A DNA stretch of 64,000 bases from Prorocentrum cordatum (GCA_963575745.1 CAUYUJ010017969.1:26001-90000), one strand, 5' to 3'. Shown: positions 50,609 to 62,196, counted from the first letter of the stretch. A program made the numbers and translations. Notes: generated by a model not told the origin, from the letters alone.

Positions 50609-51560
50609 ATTTGCGCCGTTTCCTCGATTCTCGTCGCCACGGCTGAATCCGCCTCGAGAACAAGATTAGGATGACCCCAGGAGGGGTCTGAGACCAATTT
50701 TGACAAGAGTTGGGCTGGGCGGGAGGGCCACCGTTGCCTCCGCTGGCCCTCCTCCGATCCACTCCAGTCTCTGCGATTCGTGCTCTCTCTGCGCCCTCAC
50801 CCTCCCCGGCGCCTCCTGCGTCTCTAGCCCCCGACCCCTTCTCGATCCCTCCCTGCCCTTCCTCCCCACTCGTGGCCCCTTCGCTGGAGCAACAAGAAAC
50901 TTCGGTCACGGTGAGTTGTCTCTCCCCGTGCTCGTGGCACCCCTTACAAGGATGGCCCCGAACCCGACGACTCGCCCCAGCTTTCCCGCGGTGCCTTTTT
51001 GGCTGCCGGCACACGGGAAGTGGGAACCCATGAAACAAATATGTCGAGAAATCGTGACATCGAACAGGATTCATCGAATCGAAATGAACACTCTTGAGGG
51101 GACGCATCAGGACATTAGTACATGTGCCTCAGTTGGAGACGCACGCCCGACCCGAACAGAGAGCACAAAATCTTGCAGTAAGTCGTCCCCCGAACGGCAT
51201 GGCCAGGAAGCGCCCGCCACGGAACCTGTACTATCAGATGTCCGAGCGAGGGCATCGCCAGTGCGTGGCCGACGCACATACAGTACAAAATTGTTGTGTT
51301 TGGCTGGTACCGAAAGGGCGGCGGACGCGTCCGGGCGCGCGCGCGCCAGCGCCAGGCACGAGCGCCGCGCGCGCAGCCTCCAAGGAGGGCCGCGGCCCCG
51401 AGCGGTGCCCAGGGACCCACAAAGGCCGAGCTGGTGCAGCGCCACGGCGCACAGCGGCCCGCCGAGCCCAAAGGGCACCCGCAACCACGGGTCCATGAGG
51501 CGCCTTTGCGTCCCCTCGTGCGAGGCGGGGCTGTACTCGGGGAGCGGACAAGGAACTAAA
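50609..51560. other. No supported gene
   Basis: Open frames of up to 420 codons cross this stretch on the plus strand but run through both MITE-like elements and show no domain. Confidence 0.4.
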
Positions 51561-51708
51561 CATAAACTGTCGGAAGTCCGCGCTAATTTCTTGGATCGGC
51601 GCTGGATCCCACTGCTGCCTGTGGCGCCGCCCATGGTGCGTTCCGCGCGCCGTGGAGATGGGTCCAGCGGCGATCCAACAAATACGCGCGGACCTTCGAA
51701 AAATGATG
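51561..51708. repeat. MITE-like inverted-repeat element, copy 2
   Basis: Arms 51561-51603 and 51663-51708 pair imperfectly and share GTCCGCGC and TTGGATCGGCGCTGG words with copy 1. Length is 148 bp against 152 bp. Two copies 1.1 kb apart suggest a mobile family, although no transposase is nearby. Confidence 0.6.
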
Positions 51709-51980
51709 TTTATGTCACTACTTGTTCCCTGATATGTCCACGTCCACCACTTGTGGAACCGACGTCCCCGGACCCCGCGGGCGGTGGACGTAAAGATCTA
51801 CACTATGGCCCTGAGGGAGGGCGAATGCACACACAGACACCGCCTGCCGAGGTCCCCGAAGACCAATCCCCCAAGAGGTGTGTAAGTATGAACCCAGACA
51901 TGCGAAATCATGATTATTTCAGCACGGTCGGACCTAAGCAGAAAAACAAAATTCAAGAGTGAAAAGCGGGGTGCGGGAAG

Positions 51981-52098
51981 GTGTGAGCCGAAACCCTGCT
52001 TAAGATGACGTTGAGACGTATCACAGTACCCCATAGCACATTCCTTCTCGATGGGCAGGACGAGAGGTAAGAGACAAGACACTATATAGAAATATGGG
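51981..52098 (+). repeat. Dispersed repeat, copy 1 (about 118 bp)
   Basis: Shares ACCCTGCTTARGATGACGT, TGGCAGGACGARAGGTRAGA (consensus words) and GAGACAAGACAC with 62471-62586 in the same orientation, with roughly three-quarters identity by eye. Short length and dispersion suggest a SINE-like repeat. No A/B boxes or tail are clear. Confidence 0.6.
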
Positions 52099-52446
52099 CC
52101 ATCGGTGCATGTGGCATTTTATCGAACATTCTGGCTCCATAGTGCCTTTCGGGCGACACGTAGTCACATAGGACAGCACTACCCTGAGCCAAGTAGCGCC
52201 TGAAAATAAGGAGGTGAAGAGCCGAACGTCGGGCCTGTACTCAGTAATGTGATACTGTAAGAAAGGATGTCAAGTTTTAGCATCCCCAACAGCGCAAAGG
52301 TCAAGGCAAGTAGAAGACAGCACAGTCTTAGTGCCCCGCCCGCTGATAATTCGGGGGGCGTCCGACCAAACTGTCAGAAATCAAATCGCGCGGAGCAAAA
52401 TAATTATTGGCCAAACTGTCGAGCATCAAAGCTTCAAAGGAGAACA

Positions 52447-52500
52447 AGAACAAGAAGAAGAAGAAGAAGAAGAAGAAGATGAGAAGAAGAATAATAAGAA
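52447..52500. repeat. GAA microsatellite
   Basis: AAGAAG triplets with interruptions. The flanking 52.1-52.7 kb holds no recognisable gene. Confidence 0.9.
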
Positions 52501-52739
52501 GAGGGCGGAAAAAACAGAGAAGAAGGGAGCCCGCGCACGGGCTGATACTGGCACGCGGCTCCAGTCCGACACTATGGTGGCTATAGCTTAGCCAACCGTA
52601 TACAGTATCCGCTAGCCCTGAGCAGAGCGGGACTATGTTGGCGTTGTTGCGTTACCTCTGTATGGCGCATACCCGCATACCTCTTTACTTCGCATTTGAA
52701 TGACTGCGTTCCTTCCACGATTTGCAGTAGTAGCTCACG

Positions 52740-55680
52740 ATCACGAGCAGCCTCTCGCATGACCGTGGGCTGTCATATCCCGCGCATCATACCACTGCAC
52801 GCTGCGAGCGACCCATCGATCCTTCATGTGTCGAATCCAGCTGACATGTCCTAGCATGGCAGATGCGGCCGGCTTCTGCAACTCCGTACTTGATGGGAAC
52901 TTGAAGACCGACTCGGCGACGATGGTGGAGATCGCCTGTATGCTCAGAACACCGATGTCTAAGATGTTCCCGAGTTGCGTTGGCATCAGTGGTCTAGCTC
53001 GAGCTCGCTCAGCGCCACAACGGTAAGGGGGCAGTCTTCCAAGCTATAAGCTGCGGCTACCGTTCAGGCTGATGAGCTGGAACGTTACTGCAAGCGGCGT
53101 AACTGGCAGCGCGCGCCAGTCACGTGTACTACTGCATTACCGTTAGGCGCGCGCCCGCGCAGCAAGAGGTTGGTTCGTCGGATGCCATGCCCCTGAACTT
53201 CGTCATCGGCAACGTCGGTAAAGCGACGATAAGTGGAGTCGCGATGTAGGTCCACTTCTCCTGTCGGAGTCACGAGATGGCATGCCATCGTCTTCGGACC
53301 GCTTTGCAGATTGCGCGTTGCAGCGCTGAGCTTCCGCACTTCTAGGCACGTTGGTTCTTGGATACACAACCACATATACTAGTAGCCATACTTTCGTGCT
53401 CAACGAATATGTTGACGCACCACATAGGCTGATGAAAACATCAGATACCGTTTTCGCGGCCTTTCTTCGGCTGAAGCGCCAACTATCTGGGCAATGTACG
53501 GGACGAAATTCTTTGATGTATTCATCTTGGTCTAGCTGGACGCGGCAGTCCTCGGCTTTGGCTTAGCGCGCGGCTCAATTGGTGCAGCTGTGTTCATTGA
53601 CCTTACATGAACCGAACGCGCTCTCTACAAACTTGACATATGTACCAACCGTGTCCTCAACTCCTGCCATATCAATGTCATCAACGCGCTCGGCTGTTAG
53701 GATGTTAGGAGGTGTGCGCTCGTCTCAGATTCTCCGTCGCATGAGATAGGTTAAAGCTCAAAAACCCTTCGCGATGGCCCTGGGTTTCAGCGAAAATGCT
53801 CCGGGGGCATATTTGGCGCCCGCGCCCGGCTTCAGACACTGCAAGCAGAGTCTCGATCCTGCGCACGACGCGAAGCGTGGTGGAGTGCGCGACACCGACG
53901 CTGAAGCAGGTGAGAGAGTGAAGCATACCGAACGCTCTTTCTCTCCAGTAGCCTCAGCCATTTCGCAATGGGTCGAGCCCCTCAAGAAGGCTTTTTCTCA
54001 AAGCCCATGGAAGCCATGATCCGCGAGTTCACGCACGCGGCCGCGCTCGCGAGCACTCTCTGACTTGCCAGACGAGCTGCGCCAGAGAAGGTCTCTACAA
54101 GGAAAGCTTCGACATTGACGCAATCACGAGAGACCAGGCGCAATCCGGCGGCTCGCTCCATCTCGCCCGTTTCGTCGTTCACGAACTTATATGCGCAAAC
54201 ACATCTAAACGTCAAAGTGTCAGTGGCAACGTTAAGACTCTGCATCCGAATGCAGATGCTACCATCCCATATTTCACTTTCTGCGCACACGGCCTTGGAC
54301 TTCTTGGCCGCATTCGTCTGCATTTCGGCCTTCACCACGAGGTCACCCCCCTTGCAACCACAGCTCTTGGCTGCGGCTGACATGCATCCACGCTTTGTGG
54401 TCATCTAGCCTTCGCGGAGTGAGCTGCGATACTGGACCGTCAGAACAACCTTGGCCATGTCAGTTATGAAGCAGACCTCTAAATACTGACCATGCACGTT
54501 CGAATCCAGCTCGCATGCTTCGTCGCACGCGGCGATGCAAGGCACTAGGAACGTCTCGTCAGCATCGTCGTGGTAGTCACAGCCTGTTTCATGCAAGTGC
54601 CCTTGCGCTTCACTGACCACAGTCATGAACGCATGGTATTCGGTGATCATGTCAGTGGGAACCGCGTATAAAGTATCTAATGGGGTAGTCTCCAATCAAT
54701 CCTTCTCGCGCCTCTAAATCCACGCCCGCCTCCTCGTGGATGGTCGGTCTAGATAGGTCTTCGTCGAAACCGGCTGGTGGTTTTGAAGATTCGAAGCATT
54801 GGATGATACGTGCATGTGTGGATCCAGTGAAGTTGTGGCTGTTGCAGGCGGCGCCTTCGGATCCACGATGATGGAATGCCAGCGCGGCGTCGTCGTCGCA
54901 ATATACCAGGGTACAACTGTCAGCACATGGTGCCGCAGGTAACCCTTGGATGCGTCTAGCCAGGCGCACTGATACTTTCCCTTCAGCTTCTGATCAGAAG
55001 CTGCAACGCAAAGTGCACCTGAGGCGAGAGTCTGCTCGACGTGGTCACGCGCAGGATCCCCTGCTTGGTCGCCAGGTAGCCGAGCGCCATAGCAGGTCCC
55101 CATGCGGGCAGGCTCGCGATGAAGGCCAGCACTGCGCGCATAGCTGCTGCATCGGAAACAATCGTATTTCGCGGTGGTCGGGCGATAGTAGTCCACGAGG
55201 TCACTAGGTTGATAGTTGTGATGTCCTGCTGCTGTTGTCTTAGTACGTAGGGCTTGGTTAGCTTCGGCTACAGCCGGGGCCTGCGCAATGGCCTCGATGC
55301 TTACCTCCCTGATTCTCCACTTTTCATGGCCCAGAACCAGGAGGTCTGGGAGCATGCCAGTTGTCGGCCATACAGTGCCTGATGTGTCGATACACCGCTA
55401 TAGAACGCGAACGCACCACAGACACATGGGACTTCGCGCAGTAGGCGTTGGAACACGAATAGAAGGTTGCGACGTTTGAGTTCTTCCTCCATTACATGTA
55501 AGGCGTGTCGTAGGAAACCAACTCGTGCCTCAGTGGCGGTGGCATGCTGGCCTGGGGCGCGGATGCGAAGCTCTGCGCCTTTGAATTTGAAGATAGCCTT
55601 GGCGGTATCGCGGCTTAAAGCGCCCTCTCCATCGGAAACATCACCGTAGCCGGACCGCGTTGCATCCAGCATTGATGGTA
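52740..55680 (-). pseudogene. Second copia-type polyprotein remnant (integrase, RT, RNase H)
   Basis: Minus-strand sense, broken in many places. Integrase core: YGDVSDGEGALS, AELRIRAPGQHATATEARVG (about 55560) and STHQALYGRQ. Integrase tail: HHNYQPSDLVDYYRPTT (about 55190). RT: KFVNDETGEMERAAGLRLVS (about 54120-54200), FTLSPASASV and CLQCLKPGAGAK (about 53820-53850), motif C AERVDDIDMAG (about 53660-53690), LDQDEYIKEFRP (about 53510). RNase H: GEVDLHRDSTYRRF (about 53220), then WYDARDMTAHGHARGC (about 52745-52790). Integrase before RT marks it as copia-like. It differs in sequence from the element at 35-43 kb. No LTRs were recognised. Confidence 0.65.
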
Positions 55681-57803
55681 GGCGTCCAGCATAGCATGCA
55701 TCGCCTCGTAGTACTGTTTATAGAACATATGGTAGCATTATACTTCCTCCTTGAACTTGCCTGGAAGGCTGATTAATGGCATTACTGTGTCCTGGTTCCT
55801 CCCAGGCTCTGCGCTCACGGCATGAATCAAGCACGCCCTTTATCCCGTCCAATCGTACAACATCTAGCCCTACGCCCAGTAAGATGGCGGGCATCTTTGA
55901 CTCGGAGGCGCAATGCCACCGCGAGTGGAGTTTGCGTAGGTCCTTCACTACGATGGTCGGACTAAAGCTACGCAAAGTATTAAAGCTTATCTGGATGTTA
56001 AACCTAATCTGGACAGGTAGTCTCGCATGCGGCCGCGCTCCGGCCAGAGGCGGGGGGGGGGCGGCGCTGCGCCCAGAGGTGCCAGCGCCAAAACTGCCAG
56101 CACAGCCGAAGCCAAATCCGGGCGCAACTCGCGTCAATCGTAGCTGCTGGCACTCGTCGCCCTCACGCTGGCCTGCAAAATCTGATGGACGTCTAGCAGG
56201 CACGGAGGCACGTAGTTGCATGGGCGCGTTGATCTCCAAGGGCGGGCCGCTGCACCTCCGCGTCAGGATCACAAGGAGGAGGCTGGTAGGCCACGCGAAG
56301 GAATGGTTCTGTGCCCGGCACACGCACCGCCTGTAGAAAGCAAAAGATGACCGATCATGGGCGCGTCGCTGACCTCGGCGAAGTACTCGGGGAATAATGG
56401 CCGTTCCGTTGCCGGGGCTGCCGGCGTTTGGAGCGGCAGGTAGGTAGGGCGCGCTGCAAAAGCAGGAACTAGGGGCAACCGATCAGGATTGTCCGCAGAG
56501 GGACTCGAATCTGGAGCCCATTCCTATGGCGGGGCCCAGTTCGTCCCGTCAGTTACGTTCACACCCAGCAGACGCATCTCGGCGACTGCTGCCTGGCACT
56601 GTTGCTGCACGAACCTCTGCTGCTCCAGGGCCGGCTGCCTGTATCCAGGCTGTTGCTGTACTAGTGCTGCGAATGCAGACCTCATGGGACTGCCAATGGC
56701 CTGGGTATGAAGTCGCGGTGTGCCGAGTGGCGTTGTGGCCCTCACAGCAGCGGCCAAGTCCTGCTGCTAACGCAGTACGGCCACACGCTGCATCAAGTCT
56801 TCGTGCCTCGTCCCAAGATTATGCTGGCCCATGGGCGCATCCGCCACCGAGGCAATGCTCGCTTCCGACCGAGCCTGGCCTAATTGCATCAGTTCGAACC
56901 TCGTGGAGCCAGCGTTCCATGGGGGCCATGGCAGTCCAAAGCTCGCAAGTGGCCCCACTGGCAGGCTTCCGAGGGCTGTCGCCCAAGAGTCGTGCCTTGT
57001 AAAAATATGTTGGACAGAGCAGAGACGTCGCGTGCCGGTTGAGACGGCGGCGCCATGCGCGACGCCGACGACCCGGCGTCCGTTGGCAGAACAGCCCGTG
57101 GCCCAGCGTTTGTGGGAGTTGTGATCCCAGCAGGCGCCCCCGCATCAATCATGAGCCATGTGCACGCATCGCTGCCGAGAGGCCCGCCGAGCGTTTGAGC
57201 GCCGAGGGCGTACGCTTGGGAAGGCTTAAACCAATTCCGCGAGATATCACTGCACTTCGGATCTCGGGCTCATTCGGCGAGCAGAAGTACTGGGGGTTAT
57301 GCCGCACGCTGTTGTTGCTCCTGCGACCAACCATCTGCATGAAATAGTTGGTTGGTATGATGCCGTCGAAGCCCTCCGTCAACAGGATGCCGTTTGCCGA
57401 ACGCCCACCTTGCCTCTGTCCCTCAACAGAGTGGAATAGAGATGAAGATCAGGACGTCCGAGTCTGGACGTAGACCGAACCTGATCAGCGGGTCTGACGG
57501 CAGGCATGGGCAGGAACGTGCGAATTTTCTGTCAAAATTAGATCTGGGGTGAGAATTGCCTCCAAAATTCGACATACACCTTCCACGCATGCCACCTGCG
57601 TGCCATGGGTAAAAGACTTCGAGTCACACGGCTGGCCAACAGTAGTCACTGGTTTGTAAAGTGACTCTGGACATCAGATGCCAGGACGCGCATGTCCGTT
57701 CGTAGCTCGGATCCAGCCGAGTCCCCCCGAGATGTTGCGTATGCTTCAGCCGGAGACGATCCTTTTTGGCGCCTGAGTGGCCCGTCCTGTTGGCGATCTT
57801 GAA
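55681..57803 (-). other. Possible 5' part of the second copia element, no defined gene
   Basis: Small minus frames give fragments such as QQQCQAAVAEMRLLGVNVTD (about 56545-56605) and RCNPQYF-like or Arg/Ala-rich pieces. A gag region would be expected here by position, but nothing diagnostic was found. Confidence 0.25.
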
Positions 57804-58307
57804 TTAAAGCCAGGTGTGATAATATTCTTCATAGCGGCACATCCACTTGCGGACCACATTACGGCCCTTGCCTCCCCAGATGCGCCTTAGAGCATCTTTG
57901 ACCAGGATCCAGCCATCGCATCTACCCCAAGTCCCGCAACAAGCCTGAATGCTTGGAATGACGGCCCCATCTCGGCATGGACGACGCCTGCACGCGGTAG
58001 ACAACCACTCAAACATCTGAGTGAACTCGCCGTGAGTCGGGGCTGAAAGGAAATCATGAGTTAATCGTGAACCTTGGTCAAGTTGCAGAGTTCCCCCCTC
58101 GATGCTCAAACGCTTCACCGCACGACGCGCGCTGCCAATGAACTGACGATAAGCACCGCGATAGCCTATTGCCGCAATCGCGCATGGAGGGCAAACATAC
58201 TCATCATCATCGGACGCGTCCGCCCCAGCGGGAGACAGAATGGAAACGCCATACGTCTTCGCAGGCGCAGTTTTCGTCGGCGGCGCCGGCGGCGCCGCCG
58301 CTGACAA
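57804..58307 (-). CDS. Unassigned open frame, 167 codons
   Basis: Reads Ala/Pro-rich first, then DASDDDEYVCPPCAIAAIGY, RGAYRQFIGSARRAVKRLSI and a Cys/Trp-rich C-terminus (CCGTWGRCDGWILVKDALRR; VVRKWMCRYEEYYHTWL). The second half has mixed, protein-like composition. The apparent start is TTG, so the true 5' end is probably an exon border or lies upstream. No family was recognised. It may be an exon of a gene that includes the frames at 58359-60150. Confidence 0.35.
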   Translation of the reverse strand: MSAAAPPAPPTKTAPAKTYGVSILSPAGADASDDDEYVCPPCAIAAIGYRGAYRQFIGSARRAVKRLSIEGGTLQLDQGSRLTHDFLSAPTHGEFTQMFEWLSTACRRRPCRDGAVIPSIQACCGTWGRCDGWILVKDALRRIWGGKGRNVVRKWMCRYEEYYHTWL

Positions 58308-58358
58308 CGCCGCGGCGGAGGCCGCCGGCGCTACCGCGGCCGAGGGGGGCGGCCCCCC

Positions 58359-58727
58359 TCAACACTTCGACGTTGCTTTCGCTCTCTGCTGGAACGTTTC
58401 AACAAGGAGACCGACTGGCATTCGCTGAGGTAAGAGGCTGACCAACTTTGGCCGCGGCAGGCCAGCGCCCCGGCATTTCGGCTCTTCCTTTGACCCCCCT
58501 GTCTGCGGAGGCGATGAGTCTCTAGTAGCCTCCAACTTCCGCATCGCCGCGGCGTCGAAGGGCGTCTTCGGATCTGCCTTGGCAGGCGGTGCCGACCCCT
58601 TGCCCGTGTCCGAGCTTGCTCTTCCCTTGCCTGGAGTGGCCGCTCGTAATTTAGAAGCCCGGCCTCCGCGGTGCACCCGGCCGGTTCGCGATTCGTCCGA
58701 GCGCGCGGCACCTGGCCGCCCAGGCAA
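58359..58727 (-). CDS. Unassigned open frame, 122 codons
   Basis: A basic, Lys/Arg/Pro-rich chain (KADPKTPFDAAAMRKLEATR; LVSLLPQRMPVGLLVETFQQ) ending RAKATSKC. Composition is less biased than in the surrounding frames. The function is unknown and it may be one exon of a minus-strand gene. Confidence 0.3.
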   Translation of the reverse strand: MPGRPGAARSDESRTGRVHRGGRASKLRAATPGKGRASSDTGKGSAPPAKADPKTPFDAAAMRKLEATRDSSPPQTGGSKEEPKCRGAGLPRPKLVSLLPQRMPVGLLVETFQQRAKATSKC

Positions 58728-58918
58728 AGGCGCGGGCGCGCCTGCGAAGGCAGAAGCACGCTCGGCGATGCTGCCATCACGCTGCCGCGGCTTGCGCGCG
58801 GAGCCGTATCTAGCCTCGCCTGGGTTTGGTTATTGTTCTTCTTCTGGGGGTGATGAAAAATCATCCGCTTGTCCTGGGCGAAGTTGTTTCTGTGGTGCCG
58901 TCTTGGGCAGCGCCTCTT

Positions 58919-59512
58919 TCAAGTTGACTTGGGCGCGGCCGCCCTTCTCCTGGGCGCGCCCACCCTCATCCGCCAGCGAAGTGGGCGCCCCTCCTCGCCC
59001 CTCTCTCTCCGCCCCCTCGCCTGCGCTCTGCGTCGTCGGCGGCGGGGACCTTGCTGGCGGATCGGGACTGGAGTCGCCGTCGGTCCGGTTTGCTTCGTCG
59101 CGTTCAGCTCTCGCGGGCGAAGAACACTGGCGTCGGCATCGTCGCGCGGAAAGTCCGGGCGCCGATAGTGCCAGTCCTGGTTGCAGATGTGGATGATGCG
59201 GTCGTCAGAGAGCACCCTCCAATTTCCTCTGGCGTCATACAACTCTTCGTCGCTCATGGGCGCGCATTCGGCGCCGGCACCATTGCCGCGGCCAAGACGC
59301 CGCGGGCTCTCGGCGACGAGGGCTGCGCGACGGTCGACCAATCGGGCACCCAATCCACCGCGACGCCCGCTAAAAGGGGGCAGCCGCACACGCGGCAGCC
59401 CCTGCGGCTCTTGATGATATCGCGCTTGCGCTGGCGCATCTTCCCGCCGTTCGCGCCTCGGCGACGCGACGCCTCGCGTCGCCAGGCCACCAGTAGCGAA
59501 TGTTTCGCTCAT
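58919..59512 (-). CDS. Unassigned open frame with EELYDA segment
   Basis: ATG at 59512. The middle reads MSDEELYDARGNWRVLSDDR and IIHICNQDWHYRRPDFPRDD, which looks like genuine protein. The ends are Arg/Ala-rich. A related segment, GIEELYDAPCGDWAGLPW, occurs in the next frame upstream near 60100, so two exons or duplicated domains are possible. In another frame, 59390-59430 gives a possible Cys cluster (SRRGCRVCGCPLLAG). No family was recognised. Confidence 0.35.
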   Translation of the reverse strand: MSETFATGGLATRGVASPRRERREDAPAQARYHQEPQGLPRVRLPPFSGRRGGLGARLVDRRAALVAESPRRLGRGNGAGAECAPMSDEELYDARGNWRVLSDDRIIHICNQDWHYRRPDFPRDDADASVLRPRELNATKQTGPTATPVPIRQQGPRRRRRRAQARGRRERGEEGRPLRWRMRVGAPRRRAAAPKST

Positions 59513-59738
59513 TCTAGCTCTCGCCCAGCCAGCATTCCACGCCCTCTTCAGCTATTCCCACGCAAGGGCCTCGTTCGCCCCGAGAAAGGGAAGAACATCC
59601 TTTTCCCGAGCCGCTGTAGTCTTTGCCAGACGAGGGGCCAACAGCGAGCGACCGACTGCGGCCGTGGCCGCCGCTGCCCGCGCCCAGGCCCGATCCCACA
59701 GAAGGCCCGCGCCTGCGCTGCGGCCGCGGCGACTGCTG

Positions 59739-59744
<6 letters not shown>

Positions 59745-59795
<51 letters not shown>
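59745..59795. repeat. CT dinucleotide microsatellite
   Basis: About 25 CT units. It interrupts a minus-strand open frame. Confidence 0.95.
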
Positions 59796-59799
<4 letters not shown>

Positions 59800-59800
<1 letters not shown>

Positions 59801-60150
59801 GTCGGGGCCAACTAAGACAATGGGAGCCTGGCTAGCACGGCCCCACATTATGAAGATGTTGTCACTCGTTTGGCCCCAGTCCACAGCGGCCCAATCTTCC
59901 TCCGTGAGACCGAAGATCGTCGGCGCCGGGAGCTGGGGGAGACCTCCTTGCCCGTGTCCGAGCTGGAGTTTCTGCAGCTCGGCCTCGGTGGCAGGCGCGG
60001 TCTCTGCTTCCGACATGCAATCGTTATCTTCGTCATCGTCGTCAGAATTAGCACGCGCGTGCCCATGCCAAGGCAAGCCGGCCCAGTCCCCACACGGCGC
60101 GTCGTAGAGCTCCTCGATGCCGTCGCACAGGCACTCTGCGCGGTGTTCGA
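59800..60150 (-). CDS. Unassigned open frame ending at a GA tract
   Basis: Reads VEHRAECLCDGIEELYDAPC, then an Asp/Glu-rich segment, then LQLGHGQGGLPQLPAPTIFG and LTEEDWAAVDWGQTSDNIFI up to VLVGPDKG. Beyond this the frame only translates the GA microsatellite as Arg-Glu repeats, so the coding part should end before about 59800. It shares the EELYDA-x-G-x-W motif with the frame at about 59230. Confidence 0.35.
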
Positions 60151-60248
60151 CCATTATGGCAGCTTCAACGCACTGCGAAATCAAGAACCAAGTGTTTCCG
60201 GATTGAAGTTGGGAAGGATGATCAAAATTGGGGAATCTACGTACTCCG

Positions 60249-60251
<3 letters not shown>

Positions 60252-60304
<53 letters not shown>

Positions 60305-60306
60305 TT

Positions 60307-60372
<66 letters not shown>
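60252..60372. repeat. CT dinucleotide microsatellite, interrupted
   Basis: Two long CT runs separated by a short T run (about 60304-60311). The next 500 bp to 60900 hold no supported gene. Confidence 0.95.
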
Positions 60373-60375
<3 letters not shown>

Positions 60376-60904
60376 GTGGGAATTAATTCCAGAAAAAGAG
60401 CCTCGCGCGCGCATAAGCTTCATGTCATACGTTGGCCGCGTTTCTCCATTTGGTCTAGCTTGCGCCCCATGCCTCTGCCTGCAGCGCGCCCGCGACCTTC
60501 ACCTTCCCCCTTGCCACCAAAGAGCAGTTCCTGAAAAGCACGATCGGTTCATCCATCCAGGAACGCGGCCATTCTCATTCTACGCAACCCACAGGCGCGC
60601 CCACCACCCTTCCCGCGACCCTTACACTTGCGAAAGAATACGCGACGCACAGCTCGCCAAAATATCCTAACTGGCGTCTTCGCACGTCGCCTCCACTTTC
60701 TCCTAGCACGATGGTAGTCCAAGAATAAGTATTGCGCTACTTGTGCGTCATCGGCGGGCAGACCTGACCAGCCAATAGGGTCTACGCCAGCGGATGAGCA
60801 GGCGTCGATGCCTGCACCAGGATCAAAGAGCTCATCCTCTCAGTGGTTGGACAAACTCTCAGGGGCGGTCGCTTGGAGCGGCGCGTGCTCTGTGCCCCTC
60901 AATT

Positions 60905-61285
60905 GTTCTGGGGGCACCTGCAGTCCGGGGGGGGTGCCTATAAAGTCCGGGGGGGGCACTTGTAGTCCAGGGGGGGGGGGCCTGCAGTCCGGGGGGGGGG
61001 TACTTGTAGTCCGATGGGGGGGTACCTGTAGTCCGGGGGGGGGTACCTGTAGTCCGGGAGGGGCGCGCACGGGCGCGCGCTTTGGCTTCCAGAGACTACG
61101 TGGCGAACGCGGGGGGGGCTGTAGTTCCGGGGGCTAGGGGGGTACCTGTAGTCCGGGGGGGGCACCTGTAGTCCGGGGGGGGGTACCTGTAGTCCGGGGG
61201 GGGCACCTGTAGTCCGGGGGGGGGCACCTGTAGTCCGGGGGGGGGGGGCCTGTAGTCGGGGGGAGGGGAGGGGTACCTGTAGTCC
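60905..61285. repeat. G-rich minisatellite (CCTGTAGTCCGGGGGGGGTA unit)
   Basis: More than a dozen copies of a unit of about 20-25 bp combining ACCTGTAGTCC with runs of 6-10 G. On the minus strand it reads GLQVPPPDYRYPPP-like repeats. Multiple G runs make quadruplex formation likely. Confidence 0.9.
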
Positions 61286-61521
61286 GGGGCCCCAGAACTT
61301 TTGAGGGACACAGAGTAGCTGGCAGCTGGTGGCCAGCCAGCGCCAGGGCCAGAGGCCTGCGCGCATCGGAACCTGGCCCAAGAGCGTCGCGGATTCGGCG
61401 GGCCCCCCGCCATTCCAAATATTACCTGACGCGGCCGCCCGCGCGTCGCCCACTTCGGCATGACAGGCGCCGGCACTGCGGCCACTGAATAGGCCCCCGA
61501 TGTTTCTAGGGGCACGCTCTG

Positions 61522-62196
61522 CTATGTGCCGACAGCTGGGCGCGCTTTCCAACCGTTGGCCGCGTTGCCGTTGAGTGCGCGCGGGGCGGCCGGTGGTTGA
61601 GCGGCTGCAACAGTTGCGATGCTCGGGAGGCACCTGCGCCCAGAGCACGGAACCATAGGCGCTGGGATTTGGAAGTCCTGCACGTTGACGACTGCCGAAT
61701 CGTCTTCCAGCCTGGCCATGTCAAGTCGGGCCAATACTGAATCGATGCGTTCGCCCGTCTCGGCCCCGAATTTGAGCCGTCGATCGCCCTCGATGTTTCC
61801 CATCTGGCGCTTAGGAAACACATGATACGGGTGGCCCCGTCGGCGCATCCACCCCGCAAGTCGCGCCGAAAAATGACGGCGGTAGACGGCGCCCGCATGG
61901 CGAGAGCCCCGGCGAGACCCCGAGGCCGCGCGGCAGCGCGGCGGCCTATCGAGGTGGAGCCACGTCGCCGCTTGCGACACAAGCCACGCGCGTGCTTCGC
62001 GAACGAAGTCGTGGAACGGTGCGTTGCCAGCGGGGCCCCAGCGGGGGGCCCGAGCGCGCGTTTCACCCAGTCTCCACATGCATGCCACGGCCAAACCAGG
62101 GCATGCCCATATATTCCCAAAGATATTAAATTTGACGCCGTGCACGTTCACACTGCGCTGGGCGATGTCAGGGTCTGTCTCTGGCGGCCAAGGCAC
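61522..62196 (-). CDS. Unassigned open frame, 224 codons
   Basis: ATG near 62196 is possible. The middle reads RRHFSARLAGWMRRRGHPYH, VFPKRQMGNIEGDRRLKFGA and ETGERIDSVLARLDMARLED, which looks like real protein with mixed hydrophobic and charged residues. The last 40 residues are Ala/Pro-rich. No motif or family was recognised. A second minus frame overlaps it but is Arg/Ala-rich and is taken as a shadow. Confidence 0.35.
   Translation of the reverse strand: MPWPPETDPDIAQRSVNVHGVKFNIFGNIWACPGLAVACMWRLGETRARAPRWGPAGNAPFHDFVREARAWLVSQAATWLHLDRPPRCRAASGSRRGSRHAGAVYRRHFSARLAGWMRRRGHPYHVFPKRQMGNIEGDRRLKFGAETGERIDSVLARLDMARLEDDSAVVNVQDFQIPAPMVPCSGRRCLPSIATVAAAQPPAAPRALNGNAANGWKARPAVGT

Noticed and set aside
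50700-51962. 420-codon plus-strand frame
   Set aside because: It runs straight through a MITE-like inverted repeat and lacks any domain, so it is probably non-coding.
59548-60423. Arg-Glu or Leu-Ser repeat proteins
   Set aside because: They are translations of CT/GA microsatellites.
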